DNA of 15,865 nucleotides from Chersky-806 sp036502405 (GTDB taxonomy: Bacteria; Actinomycetota; Acidimicrobiia; IMCC26256; JAENVU01). Shown here in pieces: positions 1 through 5,501 of this stretch (position 1 is the first letter of the stretch; every line of letters starts with the position of its first letter). Below the pieces are notes generated by a model. That model was given only the letters and a program-made list of their open reading frames with translations, was not told the origin of the DNA and searched no databases. Made by a program: the position numbers and the translations under genes. The stretch is from positions 1-15,865 of the forward strand of contig DASXYP010000081.1 in NCBI GenBank assembly GCA_036502405.1, in the 5' to 3' direction.

Positions 1-442
1 TGTAGTGCGTGCCTTCGAAGCTGAATGCCTCGCCGGTCCACGCGCCCTTGATGACCGCGAGCGCCTCCTCCAGCCGGTCGACGCGCACGCCGGGACGGTC
101 GTAGGGCAGGCCCAGCGCGTCGTAGTCGGTCTTCAGCCACCCCGCCCCGATGCCGAGCTCGACCCGGCCGTCGGACAGGCGGTCGAGCGTCGCGATCTCC
201 TTGGCGAGGATCGCGGGGTGCTTGTAGTCGTTGTCGAACACGAGCGCGCCGACCCGGAGGGTCGTGGTCGCCTCGGCCGCGACGGCCATCGCCACGATCG
301 GCGCCATCTGGGTGCCGATGAAGTGGTCGGGGACGTACATGGTCTCGTAGCCGAGCGCCTCGATCTTCCGGGTCAGCTGCTCCCAGCCCCCGCGGTCGTG
401 GTCACCGCCGCACTGCACTCCGAATCGAAACGGCTTCACCAT
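1..442 (-). CDS. LLM-class (F420-type) oxidoreductase, 3' end cut by window edge
   Basis: Luciferase-like monooxygenase fold protein, probably an F420-dependent oxidoreductase; the substrate is unknown. The start and 147 codons are visible and the C-terminus lies beyond the window edge. Visible family features are the opening strand FRFGVQ (residues 5-10), YVPDHF (36-41), TTTLRVGALV (59-68), NDYKHPAILAKE (71-82) and the GIGAGW turn (97-102), all typical of the F420-dependent TIGR03621/MSMEG_2516-like group. The ATG at 442 follows a good GGGGAGG ribosome-binding site. It lies 56 bp downstream of a similar oxidoreductase gene on the same strand; the two share long identical stretches over this part, so they look like a tandem duplication. 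The gap holds a small GC-rich hairpin (478-492) but no clear terminator. The family is confident; F420 rather than FMN use is inferred from family resemblance. Confidence 0.88.
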   Translation of the reverse strand, partial: MVKPFRFGVQCGGDHDRGGWEQLTRKIEALGYETMYVPDHFIGTQMAPIVAMAVAAEATTTLRVGALVFDNDYKHPAILAKEIATLDRLSDGRVELGIGAGWLKTDYDALGLPYDRPGVRVDRLEEALAVIKGAWTGEAFSFEGTHY

Positions 443-498
443 TCGGGCCTCCCCTGTCCTCGTGACTGGTCTCGTCCCCGCCCGGCGGGCGGAGCGTC

Positions 499-1449
499 CT
501 ACGTGCCCGCGAGTCGGGACACCACCGGTGCCATGGCGTCGGCGAACTCCTCGGGCACCACGACGTAGCTCATCTGCCAGCGCTCGCGCCGGGCCTCGAG
601 GTCGTCGACGATCTGGTCGAGCGTGCCCACGAGCACCGCAGGCGTCTCGAGCGCAACCTCGGGATCCACGCCGAAGTGCGACGAGATCCCGGCCGCGATC
701 GACGCCCGGTCGTCCGTGACGTGCACGAAGCCGGTGAGCGTCTGGATCTCGAGGCCCGGGAACCGGTCGCCCGCCGCCGCCCGCAACCGCTCGAGCTTCT
801 CGTCCGTCGCGGCTGCGGTCAGGGAGCGCACCGAGTCGGGGTGGTCGCCCTGCCCCGCGCGCAGGTTGGCGTTGATGCCGACGATCTGCGCGTGCTTCGC
901 CGCGAGCGCCAGCACCTTCGGGCCGCCGCCACCGACGACGATCGGAGGATGCGGGCGCTGCACCGGCTTCGGCGCGCCGTCGAGCGCCTCGATCCTGTAG
1001 TGCTCGCCGCGGAAGGTGAACGGCCCGTCGGCCATCAGACCCTTGAGCACGGTCAGCGACTCGTCGAGGCGCGCGATGCGCACGCCGGCACCGTCGAGGG
1101 GGAATCCACCTTGCTCGTAGTCCGCGGTCATCCATCCCGCTCCGACCCCGAGCTCGAGCCGACCGTCGGACAGGAGGTCGATCGTCGCGGCCTCGTTGGC
1201 CAGGACCACCGGGTGCTTGTAGTCGTTGCCGAGCACCAGCGTGCCGACGCGGAGCGTCGTGGTGGCGGCGGCTGCGGCCATGATCCCGGGAATCGGCGCG
1301 AGCGGGTGATCGACGAAGTGGTCGGGCATGTAGAAGGTCGAGAAGCCGAGGTCCTCGACCCGGCGGGCGAAGCTGCGGAACTCGATGGCCCCGCGCGCCT
1401 GCTTGGCGATGACCCCGAATCGGAACTTCCGGTCGACGGGCCCGTTCAT
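499..1449 (-). CDS. LLM-class F420-type oxidoreductase (MSMEG_2516/TIGR03621-like)
   Basis: Complete luciferase-like TIM-barrel oxidoreductase of 316 residues, a normal length for the family and probably F420-dependent; the substrate cannot be told. Motifs in order: FRFGVIAK (9-16), YMPDHF (40-45), TTTLRVGTLVLGNDYKHPVV (63-82), GVGAGW (101-106), RPHPPIVVGGGGPKVL (165-180). The ATG at 1449 is preferred over longer in-frame starts because homology begins a few residues later, a GGGAG sequence lies about 9 nt upstream, and the start overlaps the dUTPase stop in an ATGA arrangement, so the two are probably translationally coupled. A paralogue follows on the same strand. LLM enzymes in actinobacteria act on many xenobiotic, antibiotic or metabolic substrates; nothing nearby fixes the role. 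Confidence 0.9.
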   Translation of the reverse strand: MNGPVDRKFRFGVIAKQARGAIEFRSFARRVEDLGFSTFYMPDHFVDHPLAPIPGIMAAAAATTTLRVGTLVLGNDYKHPVVLANEAATIDLLSDGRLELGVGAGWMTADYEQGGFPLDGAGVRIARLDESLTVLKGLMADGPFTFRGEHYRIEALDGAPKPVQRPHPPIVVGGGGPKVLALAAKHAQIVGINANLRAGQGDHPDSVRSLTAAATDEKLERLRAAAGDRFPGLEIQTLTGFVHVTDDRASIAAGISSHFGVDPEVALETPAVLVGTLDQIVDDLEARRERWQMSYVVVPEEFADAMAPVVSRLAGT

Positions 1450-1880
1450 CGTCCGGTGCTCCCGAAGCCGAAGGTGTCCCGCCGCGTCTCGTCGAGCTCG
1501 TCGACCAGCGACCACTCGACGTACTCGACCTTCTGGATCACCAGCTGCGCGATGCGGTCGCCGCGGTGCACGTCGTAGTCCTCCGAGGGGTCGGTGTTCA
1601 CCAGCAGCACCTTGAGCTCACCGCGGTACTGGGGGTCGATGAGCCCGGGCGCGTTCGAGACCGTCACGCCGTGCTTCATCGCGAGGCCCGAGCGGGGCAG
1701 CACGAAGCCGCCACAGCCCGATGGGATCGCGACCGCGAGGCCGGTCGGCACCAGGGCCCGACCGCCGCCGGCGGCGAGGTGGGCGTCCTCGTTGGCGCAG
1801 AGGTCGTAGCCCGCGTCGTCGTCGTGGGCCTGCATCGGGAGCGGTGCGTCGGGGTCGAGCCGGCTGATCGGGACGTGCAC
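1446..1880 (-). CDS. dut: dUTPase (deoxyuridine 5'-triphosphate nucleotidohydrolase)
   Basis: Trimeric all-beta dUTPase, hydrolysing dUTP to dUMP and pyrophosphate so that uracil stays out of DNA and dUMP is available for thymidylate synthesis. The protein is 144 residues, normal for bacterial Dut. All five motifs are visible: motif 1 AHDDDAGYDL (18-27), motif 2 PRSGLAMK (62-69), motif 3 NAPGLIDPQYRGE (76-88, with the catalytic Asp82), motif 4 GDRIAQLVI (107-115) and motif 5 RRDTFGFGSTGR (133-144). The GTG at 1880 is chosen because it keeps the first beta strand (VPISRLDPDAPLP); the next ATG would begin inside motif 1's approach. The reading frame stays open far upstream, but that part overlaps the DUF3501 gene in another frame and is not coding. 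The stop overlaps the start of the downstream oxidoreductase. Confidence 0.95.
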   Translation of the reverse strand: MHVPISRLDPDAPLPMQAHDDDAGYDLCANEDAHLAAGGGRALVPTGLAVAIPSGCGGFVLPRSGLAMKHGVTVSNAPGLIDPQYRGELKVLLVNTDPSEDYDVHRGDRIAQLVIQKVEYVEWSLVDELDETRRDTFGFGSTGR

Positions 1881-1906
1881 GGCGGCGAGACTAGGCGGAC
1901 CGCAGA

Positions 1907-1953
1907 TTTTGGCGTCGCTTCGCCACCTCTTTGGTGGGGAAGTGGCGCCAAAA
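1907..1953. repeat. 47-bp near-perfect inverted repeat flanked by T4/A4
   Basis: Two 21-nt arms (1907-1927 and 1933-1953) around the 5-nt loop TCTTT. The outer ends are TTTTGGCG and CGCCAAAA. Of 21 pairs, 18 are Watson-Crick, two would be G-U in RNA and one is a G-G mismatch. It sits in the 92-bp gap between the DUF3501 stop and the dut start. In both directions the stem ends in A residues rather than U, so it does not look like a standard intrinsic terminator. The shape suits a dispersed palindromic repeat or a small MITE/REP-like remnant. It could also fold in the mRNA ahead of dut. Confidence 0.8.
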
Positions 1954-1972
1954 CGCGGAGAGCGGGGCCGGC

Positions 1973-2554
1973 CTAGACGGCGAAGTCTTCGAGCAGCTCG
2001 TTTCGTTGCGCCTCGGTGAGCTCGACCCGGGCCGAGTACTCGGCGTGCTCCACCGCGATCGCCACCGGCCCGGTCGCGAACGCCTCCCGCTGCGCGTCGG
2101 TGAACGCGAAGCGCAGGTAGTGGACCGTGGACGTGATCTCCTCCTCGCGGGTGAGCCGTTCGACGTCGACCTCGACCGCGGGAACGGCGTCGCCCGCCAC
2201 CTCGATCGCGATGTGGTTCTGGACCCGGGTCAGCTTGGGCAGCCACTCCCGGAGCGCGTCCGCGTCGGTGACCTCGATGAACAACGTGGCCGAGAGCTCG
2301 CCGTCGTCCGGGACCAGCTCGTTGTAGGTCTCGATCTCGTGGGCGATCTGCTCGTCGCGCAGCATCCGCTCGGCCCGGGCCATCTCCTGGATCTGGAACC
2401 GCATCGTGGTCGCGTTCTCGAACACGATCGTCATCAGGTCGCCGAGCGCGATCCGGCGCTTCTTCTTGAGCGAGATGATCTCGGCGACGAACGCGTCGCG
2501 CTCGCGCTCGTACTCCCGCAGGTCCTTGATGTCGGCGTTCGTCAGCTTCCGCAT
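1973..2554 (-). CDS. DUF3501 family protein
   Basis: 193-residue protein that I recognise as DUF3501 (PF12007). The pattern is an N-terminal LTNADIKDLREYERERDAF segment, then LKKKRRIALGDLMTIVFENATTM (about 29-51), QIQEMARAERM and DEQIAHEIETYNELVPDDGELSATLFIEV (about 68-96). No catalytic residues are known for the family. It is predicted soluble, with no signal peptide or membrane segment. Family members are commonly encoded beside rubrerythrin, often with an HdrB-like Fe-S protein; here rubrerythrin is directly upstream but no Fe-S partner is present. The ATG at 2554 has a good AGGAAGGAC ribosome-binding site. A role in peroxide or iron handling is inference from context only. Confidence 0.85.
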   Translation of the reverse strand: MRKLTNADIKDLREYERERDAFVAEIISLKKKRRIALGDLMTIVFENATTMRFQIQEMARAERMLRDEQIAHEIETYNELVPDDGELSATLFIEVTDADALREWLPKLTRVQNHIAIEVAGDAVPAVEVDVERLTREEEITSTVHYLRFAFTDAQREAFATGPVAIAVEHAEYSARVELTEAQRNELLEDFAV

Positions 2555-2592
2555 GCCGTCCTTCCTGCCGCCGTTCCCGGTCCGGGCACAGT

Positions 2593-2621
2593 CGCGGCCC
2601 CGGGAGGTACCCGGGGCCGCG
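2593..2621 (-). other. GC-rich hairpin between rubrerythrin and DUF3501 genes
   Basis: A perfect 12-bp stem (2593-2604 with 2610-2621) closes a 5-nt loop in the 93-bp gap after the rubrerythrin stop. It has no following U-tract on the minus strand, so it may be an attenuator, an mRNA-stabilising processing element or a weak actinobacterial-style terminator. It would allow rubrerythrin to be expressed above the DUF3501 gene. The structure is certain at sequence level; the function is inferred. Confidence 0.5.
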
Positions 2622-2647
2622 TCCGACTCGTCGTCTCGGGTCGAGGG

Positions 2648-3067
2648 TCAGCTGACCTTCTCGAGCCCCTGCGTGAAGCGGCCGGCGTGGCTCTTCTCGG
2701 CCCGTGCGAGCGTCTCGAGCCACTCGGCGATCTCCTCGAAGCCCTCGTCCCGCGCGGTCTTGGCGAACCCGGGGTACATCTCCGTGTACTCGTAGGTCTC
2801 ACCCTCGATCGCCGACTTCAGGTTGTCGCTCGTGGGGCCGACGGGCACGCCGGTCACGGGGTCGCCGACCTCGGCGAGGAAGTCGAAGTGACCGAACGCG
2901 TGGCCGGTCTCGCCCTCGGCGACCGATCGGAACAGCGCGGCCACGTCGGGGTAGCCCTCGATGTCGGCCTTCTGCGCGAAGTAGAGGTACCGGCGGTTCG
3001 CCTGGCTCTCTCCCGCGAACGCCTCCTTGAGGTTGTCCTGGGTCTTGCTGCCGTTGAGCTCGGCCAT
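2648..3067 (-). CDS. Rubrerythrin (di-iron domain only)
   Basis: Ferritin-like di-iron protein of 139 residues that reduces hydrogen peroxide in the cytoplasm. Iron ligands expected for the four-helix bundle are visible: Glu20 (AGESQANRRY), Glu53 and His56 (ETGH), Glu90 and Glu93 (EGETYEY), and Glu124 and His127 (EKSH). The C-terminal rubredoxin-like domain of classical rubrerythrin is absent, so electrons must come from a separate partner. The ATG at 3067 has a strong AGGAG ribosome-binding site 5 nt upstream; a longer open frame upstream is not coding. It lies 38 bp after the PerR-like regulator and before DUF3501, so it is probably in the same transcript and repressed by that regulator. 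Confidence 0.93.
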   Translation of the reverse strand: MAELNGSKTQDNLKEAFAGESQANRRYLYFAQKADIEGYPDVAALFRSVAEGETGHAFGHFDFLAEVGDPVTGVPVGPTSDNLKSAIEGETYEYTEMYPGFAKTARDEGFEEIAEWLETLARAEKSHAGRFTQGLEKVS

Positions 3068-3105
3068 GGTGCTCCTTCGTGGTTGGACGGGTGACGAGCT
3101 GGGGT

Positions 3106-3549
3106 TTACGAGCTGGATGGGAGCGAGGCGCACCGGTCGCACACCCCGCGGAAGATCACCTCGACCGCGTCGGTCTTGAACTCCCTGCGGTACCGGGCGG
3201 GCAACGTGGGGACGTCGGTGACCGGGACGTCGCGCACCAGCCCGCACGACGAGCAGACCAGGTGGTGATGGTCCGCGTCGACGTTGGGGTCGACGCGCAC
3301 GCTGCCGGTGCCGAGGTCCAGGAGGCAGACCTGCCCGAGCGCCTCGAGGTCGTGGACGGTCTGGTACACGGTCTTGAGCGAGATCGTCGGCATCTCGACA
3401 CGGGCCGCGTCGTACAACGCGTCCACGGTCGGATGCCGGTCGTTGCCGTGCAGCAGGCGGAAGATCGCCTGGCGTTGCGGCGTGACCCGCAGCCCTTGGC
3501 TCCGGAAGATCGTGGTGAGCTCGTCGGCGGTCTGCATCTCGACAGCCAT
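3106..3549 (-). CDS. perR: Fur-family regulator, PerR-like
   Basis: Metal-dependent repressor of 147 residues with an N-terminal winged helix (about 10-80, including RVTPQRQAIFRLL and TISLKTVYQTVHDLEALG) and a C-terminal dimerisation domain. Structural zinc site: C99-S-S-C102 and C137-D-R-C140. The regulatory site matches Bacillus PerR position by position: His39 (HPTVDALY), Asp87, His94/His96 (DHHHLVC) and Asp107. The last is Asp as in PerR rather than the Glu usual in Fur/Zur, which supports peroxide sensing by His oxidation. Rubrerythrin directly downstream supports this too. A palindromic operator candidate lies 5 bp upstream of the ATG. An orthologue of mycobacterial FurA-type proteins is possible; the PerR-like assignment is by motif and context. 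Confidence 0.9.
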   Translation of the reverse strand: MAVEMQTADELTTIFRSQGLRVTPQRQAIFRLLHGNDRHPTVDALYDAARVEMPTISLKTVYQTVHDLEALGQVCLLDLGTGSVRVDPNVDADHHHLVCSSCGLVRDVPVTDVPTLPARYRREFKTDAVEVIFRGVCDRCASLPSSS

Positions 3550-3554
3550 GTTAT

Positions 3555-3569
3555 CGACAACAGTTGTCG
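3555..3569 (-). promoter_or_regulatory. Candidate PerR/Fur-type operator (7-1-7 palindrome)
   Basis: CGACAAC-A-GTTGTCG is a perfect 7-1-7 inverted repeat, the architecture of Fur/PerR boxes though not the classical AT-rich sequence. It ends 5 bp upstream of the PerR-like start codon. A third, near-identical half-site (TGACAAC on the minus strand) lies at 3580-3586. Its position suggests autoregulation of the perR-rubrerythrin-DUF3501 unit. The core promoter itself cannot be placed with confidence. Confidence 0.65.
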
Positions 3570-3632
3570 TTAGCAAGCCGTTGTCAGTACGTAAGGGCAC
3601 CCTCAGCCGGGCGGGTGCGGGAGCCGGCGCGC

Positions 3633-4106
3633 TCAGGCGCCGTCGGCGGCCGCCTGCAGCGCGGCGATGTCGAGCTTGCCCATGCCCATCATCGCCGCCG
3701 TCGCCCGCTCCGACCGGCCCCGGTCGGGATCGTTCAGCATCTCGACCCAGTCGGACGGGCAGACCTGCCAGGAGAGGCCGTACCGGTCCTTCAACCACCC
3801 GCACGGGCCCTCCTCCCCTCCCGCGGAGAGCGCGTCCCAGTAGTAGTCGATCTCGCTCTGGTCGGCGCAGCTCACCATCAGCGAGATCGCCTCGTCGAAG
3901 GTGAACTGCGGTCCGCCGTTGATCGCGATGTGCTCCTGGCCGTCCAGCTCGAAGCTGACCGTCAGCACCTCTCCGGCCCGGCCCGGCCCGGCCTCGCCGT
4001 AGTACGTGATGGCGGTGATCTCCGAGTTCGGGAAGATCGAGACGTAGAACTTGGCGGCCTCGAGGCCCTGGGTGTCGAACCAGAGGTTGGGCGTGATGCG
4101 GGGCAT
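3633..4106 (-). CDS. VOC superfamily / PhnB-like (3-dmu-9_3-mt) protein
   Basis: 157-residue glyoxalase-fold protein of the PhnB/'3-demethylubiquinone-9 3-methyltransferase' domain group (PF06983). Typical features: PNLWFDTQGLEAAKFYVSIFPNSEI near the N-terminus (6-30), VSFELDGQEHIAINGGPQFTFDEAISL (50-76), the CADQSEIDYYWDAL segment (80-92), DRYGLSWQVCP (107-117) and the C-terminal MMGMGKLDIAALQAA. The methyltransferase name is historical; the real activity of these proteins is usually unknown. The ATG at 4106 is preferred because the family begins right there with the first strand. The gene lies alone between the DJ-1-type gene and the PerR operator region, and no partner suggests a substrate. 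Confidence 0.88.
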   Translation of the reverse strand: MPRITPNLWFDTQGLEAAKFYVSIFPNSEITAITYYGEAGPGRAGEVLTVSFELDGQEHIAINGGPQFTFDEAISLMVSCADQSEIDYYWDALSAGGEEGPCGWLKDRYGLSWQVCPSDWVEMLNDPDRGRSERATAAMMGMGKLDIAALQAAADGA

Positions 4107-4194
4107 GGGGGCTCCAGTCGTCGATCTCACCGGTCGTCACGTGCAGACCGTCCCGGCCGTCCGGACTCATCGCCCGGGCTCCCCGCGGGGCACC

Positions 4195-4218
4195 CCGCGA
4201 TCAGGCCCGCGATCAGGC
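4195..4218. repeat. Tandem 12-bp direct repeat spanning a stop codon
   Basis: Two perfect adjacent copies of CCGCGATCAGGC (4195-4206 and 4207-4218). The inner copy contains the TGA stop of the DJ-1-type gene (4213-4215). The duplication supplies a second in-frame TGA twelve bases later (4201-4203). It probably arose by replication slippage. Confidence 0.75.
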
Positions 4219-4902
4219 CGGGAGTCGGGCGGCGAACGTCCTCGCGAACAGGTAGGAGTCGCCGGGCCATCGGGCGGACACGTAATTGCCGTCCTCGACC
4301 ACGAACGCCGGCCCGTCGTCGGACTCGGTGCCCCGTCGGGCGAACACCCGCGGGCCACGCACGAAGTCGCTCCGGTCCTGCATCGACTCCCGGACCTCGT
4401 CCTCGACGTACATCGGGTAGGTGCGGTAGTAGCGGCCGAGCCGCCAGGCCGTGGCGAGGAAGGCGGAGCGCTCCATGTACTTGGGCAGGCACGTGGTCTC
4501 GCGCCCGTACAGCAGGCTTCGTCCGGAGCGCGGGTCGCGTGTCCGGGCCAGCACCAGGACGCCGTGGCAGATCGCGCCGACCGGCACCTGGCGGATCCAG
4601 AGCTCGGCGACCTTGCCGCGCAGGGTGTCGCTGCCCAGGTACTGGCGCATGCCCGGCGCGTGACCGCCGGGCAGCACGAGGCCGTCGTAGCCGGCCGCGT
4701 CGATCTCCGACCAGGCGACCGGAGCGCGGTAGGCCGGGTCGTCGAGCATCTCGGCGTAGAACGCCTTGGGCTCGGCCGCCGCGCCGAGCTGCCCGAAGAT
4801 CACGCCGTCGAGCAGTCGTGGGTCCGCGGCCGGCGCACGCCCGCCCTGCTCGGTGGCGAACGTGACGGCATGGCCCGCGCGGGTGAGGAGCCGCCACGGC
4901 AC
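4213..4902 (-). CDS. DJ-1/PfpI-family type 1 glutamine amidotransferase-like protein
   Basis: Class I glutamine amidotransferase-like fold of the DJ-1/PfpI superfamily, 229 residues from the first conventional start. Seen: the YDGLVLPGGHAPGMRQYLGS loop (72-91) and the nucleophile elbow VGAICHGVLVLAR with Cys112-His113 (about 108-120). This superfamily includes proteases, chaperones, glyoxalases and deglycases, so the activity is open. The start is problematic. The conserved first strand and following helix (ATVLLPLPDHDFDVTEVAVPW) are encoded in frame upstream of the GTG at 4902, back to about 4959. Between the preceding in-frame TAG (4969-4971) and that GTG there is no ATG, GTG or TTG. An ATC at 4957-4959 or a CTG at 4945-4947 would have to be used, or the TAG read through. 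The macro-domain gene is immediately upstream in the same frame. Confidence 0.85.
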   Translation of the reverse strand: MPWRLLTRAGHAVTFATEQGGRAPAADPRLLDGVIFGQLGAAAEPKAFYAEMLDDPAYRAPVAWSEIDAAGYDGLVLPGGHAPGMRQYLGSDTLRGKVAELWIRQVPVGAICHGVLVLARTRDPRSGRSLLYGRETTCLPKYMERSAFLATAWRLGRYYRTYPMYVEDEVRESMQDRSDFVRGPRVFARRGTESDDGPAFVVEDGNYVSARWPGDSYLFARTFAARLPA

Positions 4903-4968
4903 CGCGACCTCGGTGACGTCGAAGTCGTGGTCGGGCAGCGGCAGCAGGACGGTCGCGATGGCCTGACG

Positions 4969-5481
4969 CTAGAGGAGTTCACGCGCGTCGAGAAGCTCGC
5001 GGTACCGGCGCTCGGTCGGGCCGTCGAACGCGACGAGGCGCACCAGCTCGAACCCGCCGGCCGGGGCCCGGTCGGCGACGGTCGCGACGGCGATCTCCGC
5101 GGCGGGGTCCGCCGGATAGCCGAAGATGCCGGTCGAGATCGCCGGGAACGCGATCGACGTCGCTCCCGCGTCACGGGCAACCTCGAGCGACCGGCGGTAG
5201 CACGACGCGAGCAGCTCGGGCTCCTGTCGGCCCCCGCCGTGCCACACGGGTCCGACGGCGTGCACGATCCAGCGGGCGGGCAGGTCGAAGCCCGGCGTCA
5301 CCACCGCGTCGCCCGTCGCGCACTCCCCGATCGCGGCGCACGCGGCGTCGAGCCCCGGCCCCGCAGCTGCGAAGATCGCGCCGCACACTCCCCCGCCCCG
5401 CCGCAGCGACGAGTTCGCCGCGTTGACGATCGCATCGACGCCTTCGGTCGTGATGTCGCCCCGGCGCGCCTCGATCTTCAC
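4969..5481 (-). CDS. Macro-domain protein (ADP-ribose / O-acetyl-ADP-ribose related)
   Basis: 170-residue stand-alone macro domain, YmdB/MacroD-like in layout, binding ADP-ribose and probably acting on O-acetyl-ADP-ribose or mono-ADP-ribosylated targets. Seen: RRGDITTEGVDAIVNAANSS (6-25), the glycine-rich loop LRRGGGVCGAI (26-36), the phosphate-binding FPAISTGIFGYP loop (about 112-123) and a VAFDGP strand near the end. In YmdB and MacroD the loop reads GGGVDGAI, with the catalytic aspartate where this protein has Cys33, so hydrolase activity may be altered or use another residue. The GTG at 5481 is the only sensible start and has no clear ribosome-binding site; the 20-bp gap after the exporter gene suggests coupling to it. 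It ends in TAG, in frame with the DJ-1-type gene. Confidence 0.92.
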   Translation of the reverse strand: MKIEARRGDITTEGVDAIVNAANSSLRRGGGVCGAIFAAAGPGLDAACAAIGECATGDAVVTPGFDLPARWIVHAVGPVWHGGGRQEPELLASCYRRSLEVARDAGATSIAFPAISTGIFGYPADPAAEIAVATVADRAPAGGFELVRLVAFDGPTERRYRELLDARELL

Positions 5482-5501
5482 GCACCCATGTTCGCGGGTG
5501 G

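Noticed and set aside
1907..1953. Intrinsic terminator for the DUF3501 transcript
   Set aside because: The stem is followed by A residues, not U, in either direction; kept as a palindromic repeat instead.
1881..2723. Long in-frame 5' extension of the dUTPase
   Set aside because: It would add about 280 residues unlike any dUTPase and overlap the DUF3501 gene; the GTG at 1880 fits the family start.
1931..3094. Plus-strand open frame of about 387 codons opposite DUF3501 and rubrerythrin
   Set aside because: The opposite strand encodes two families with intact motifs and good ribosome-binding sites.
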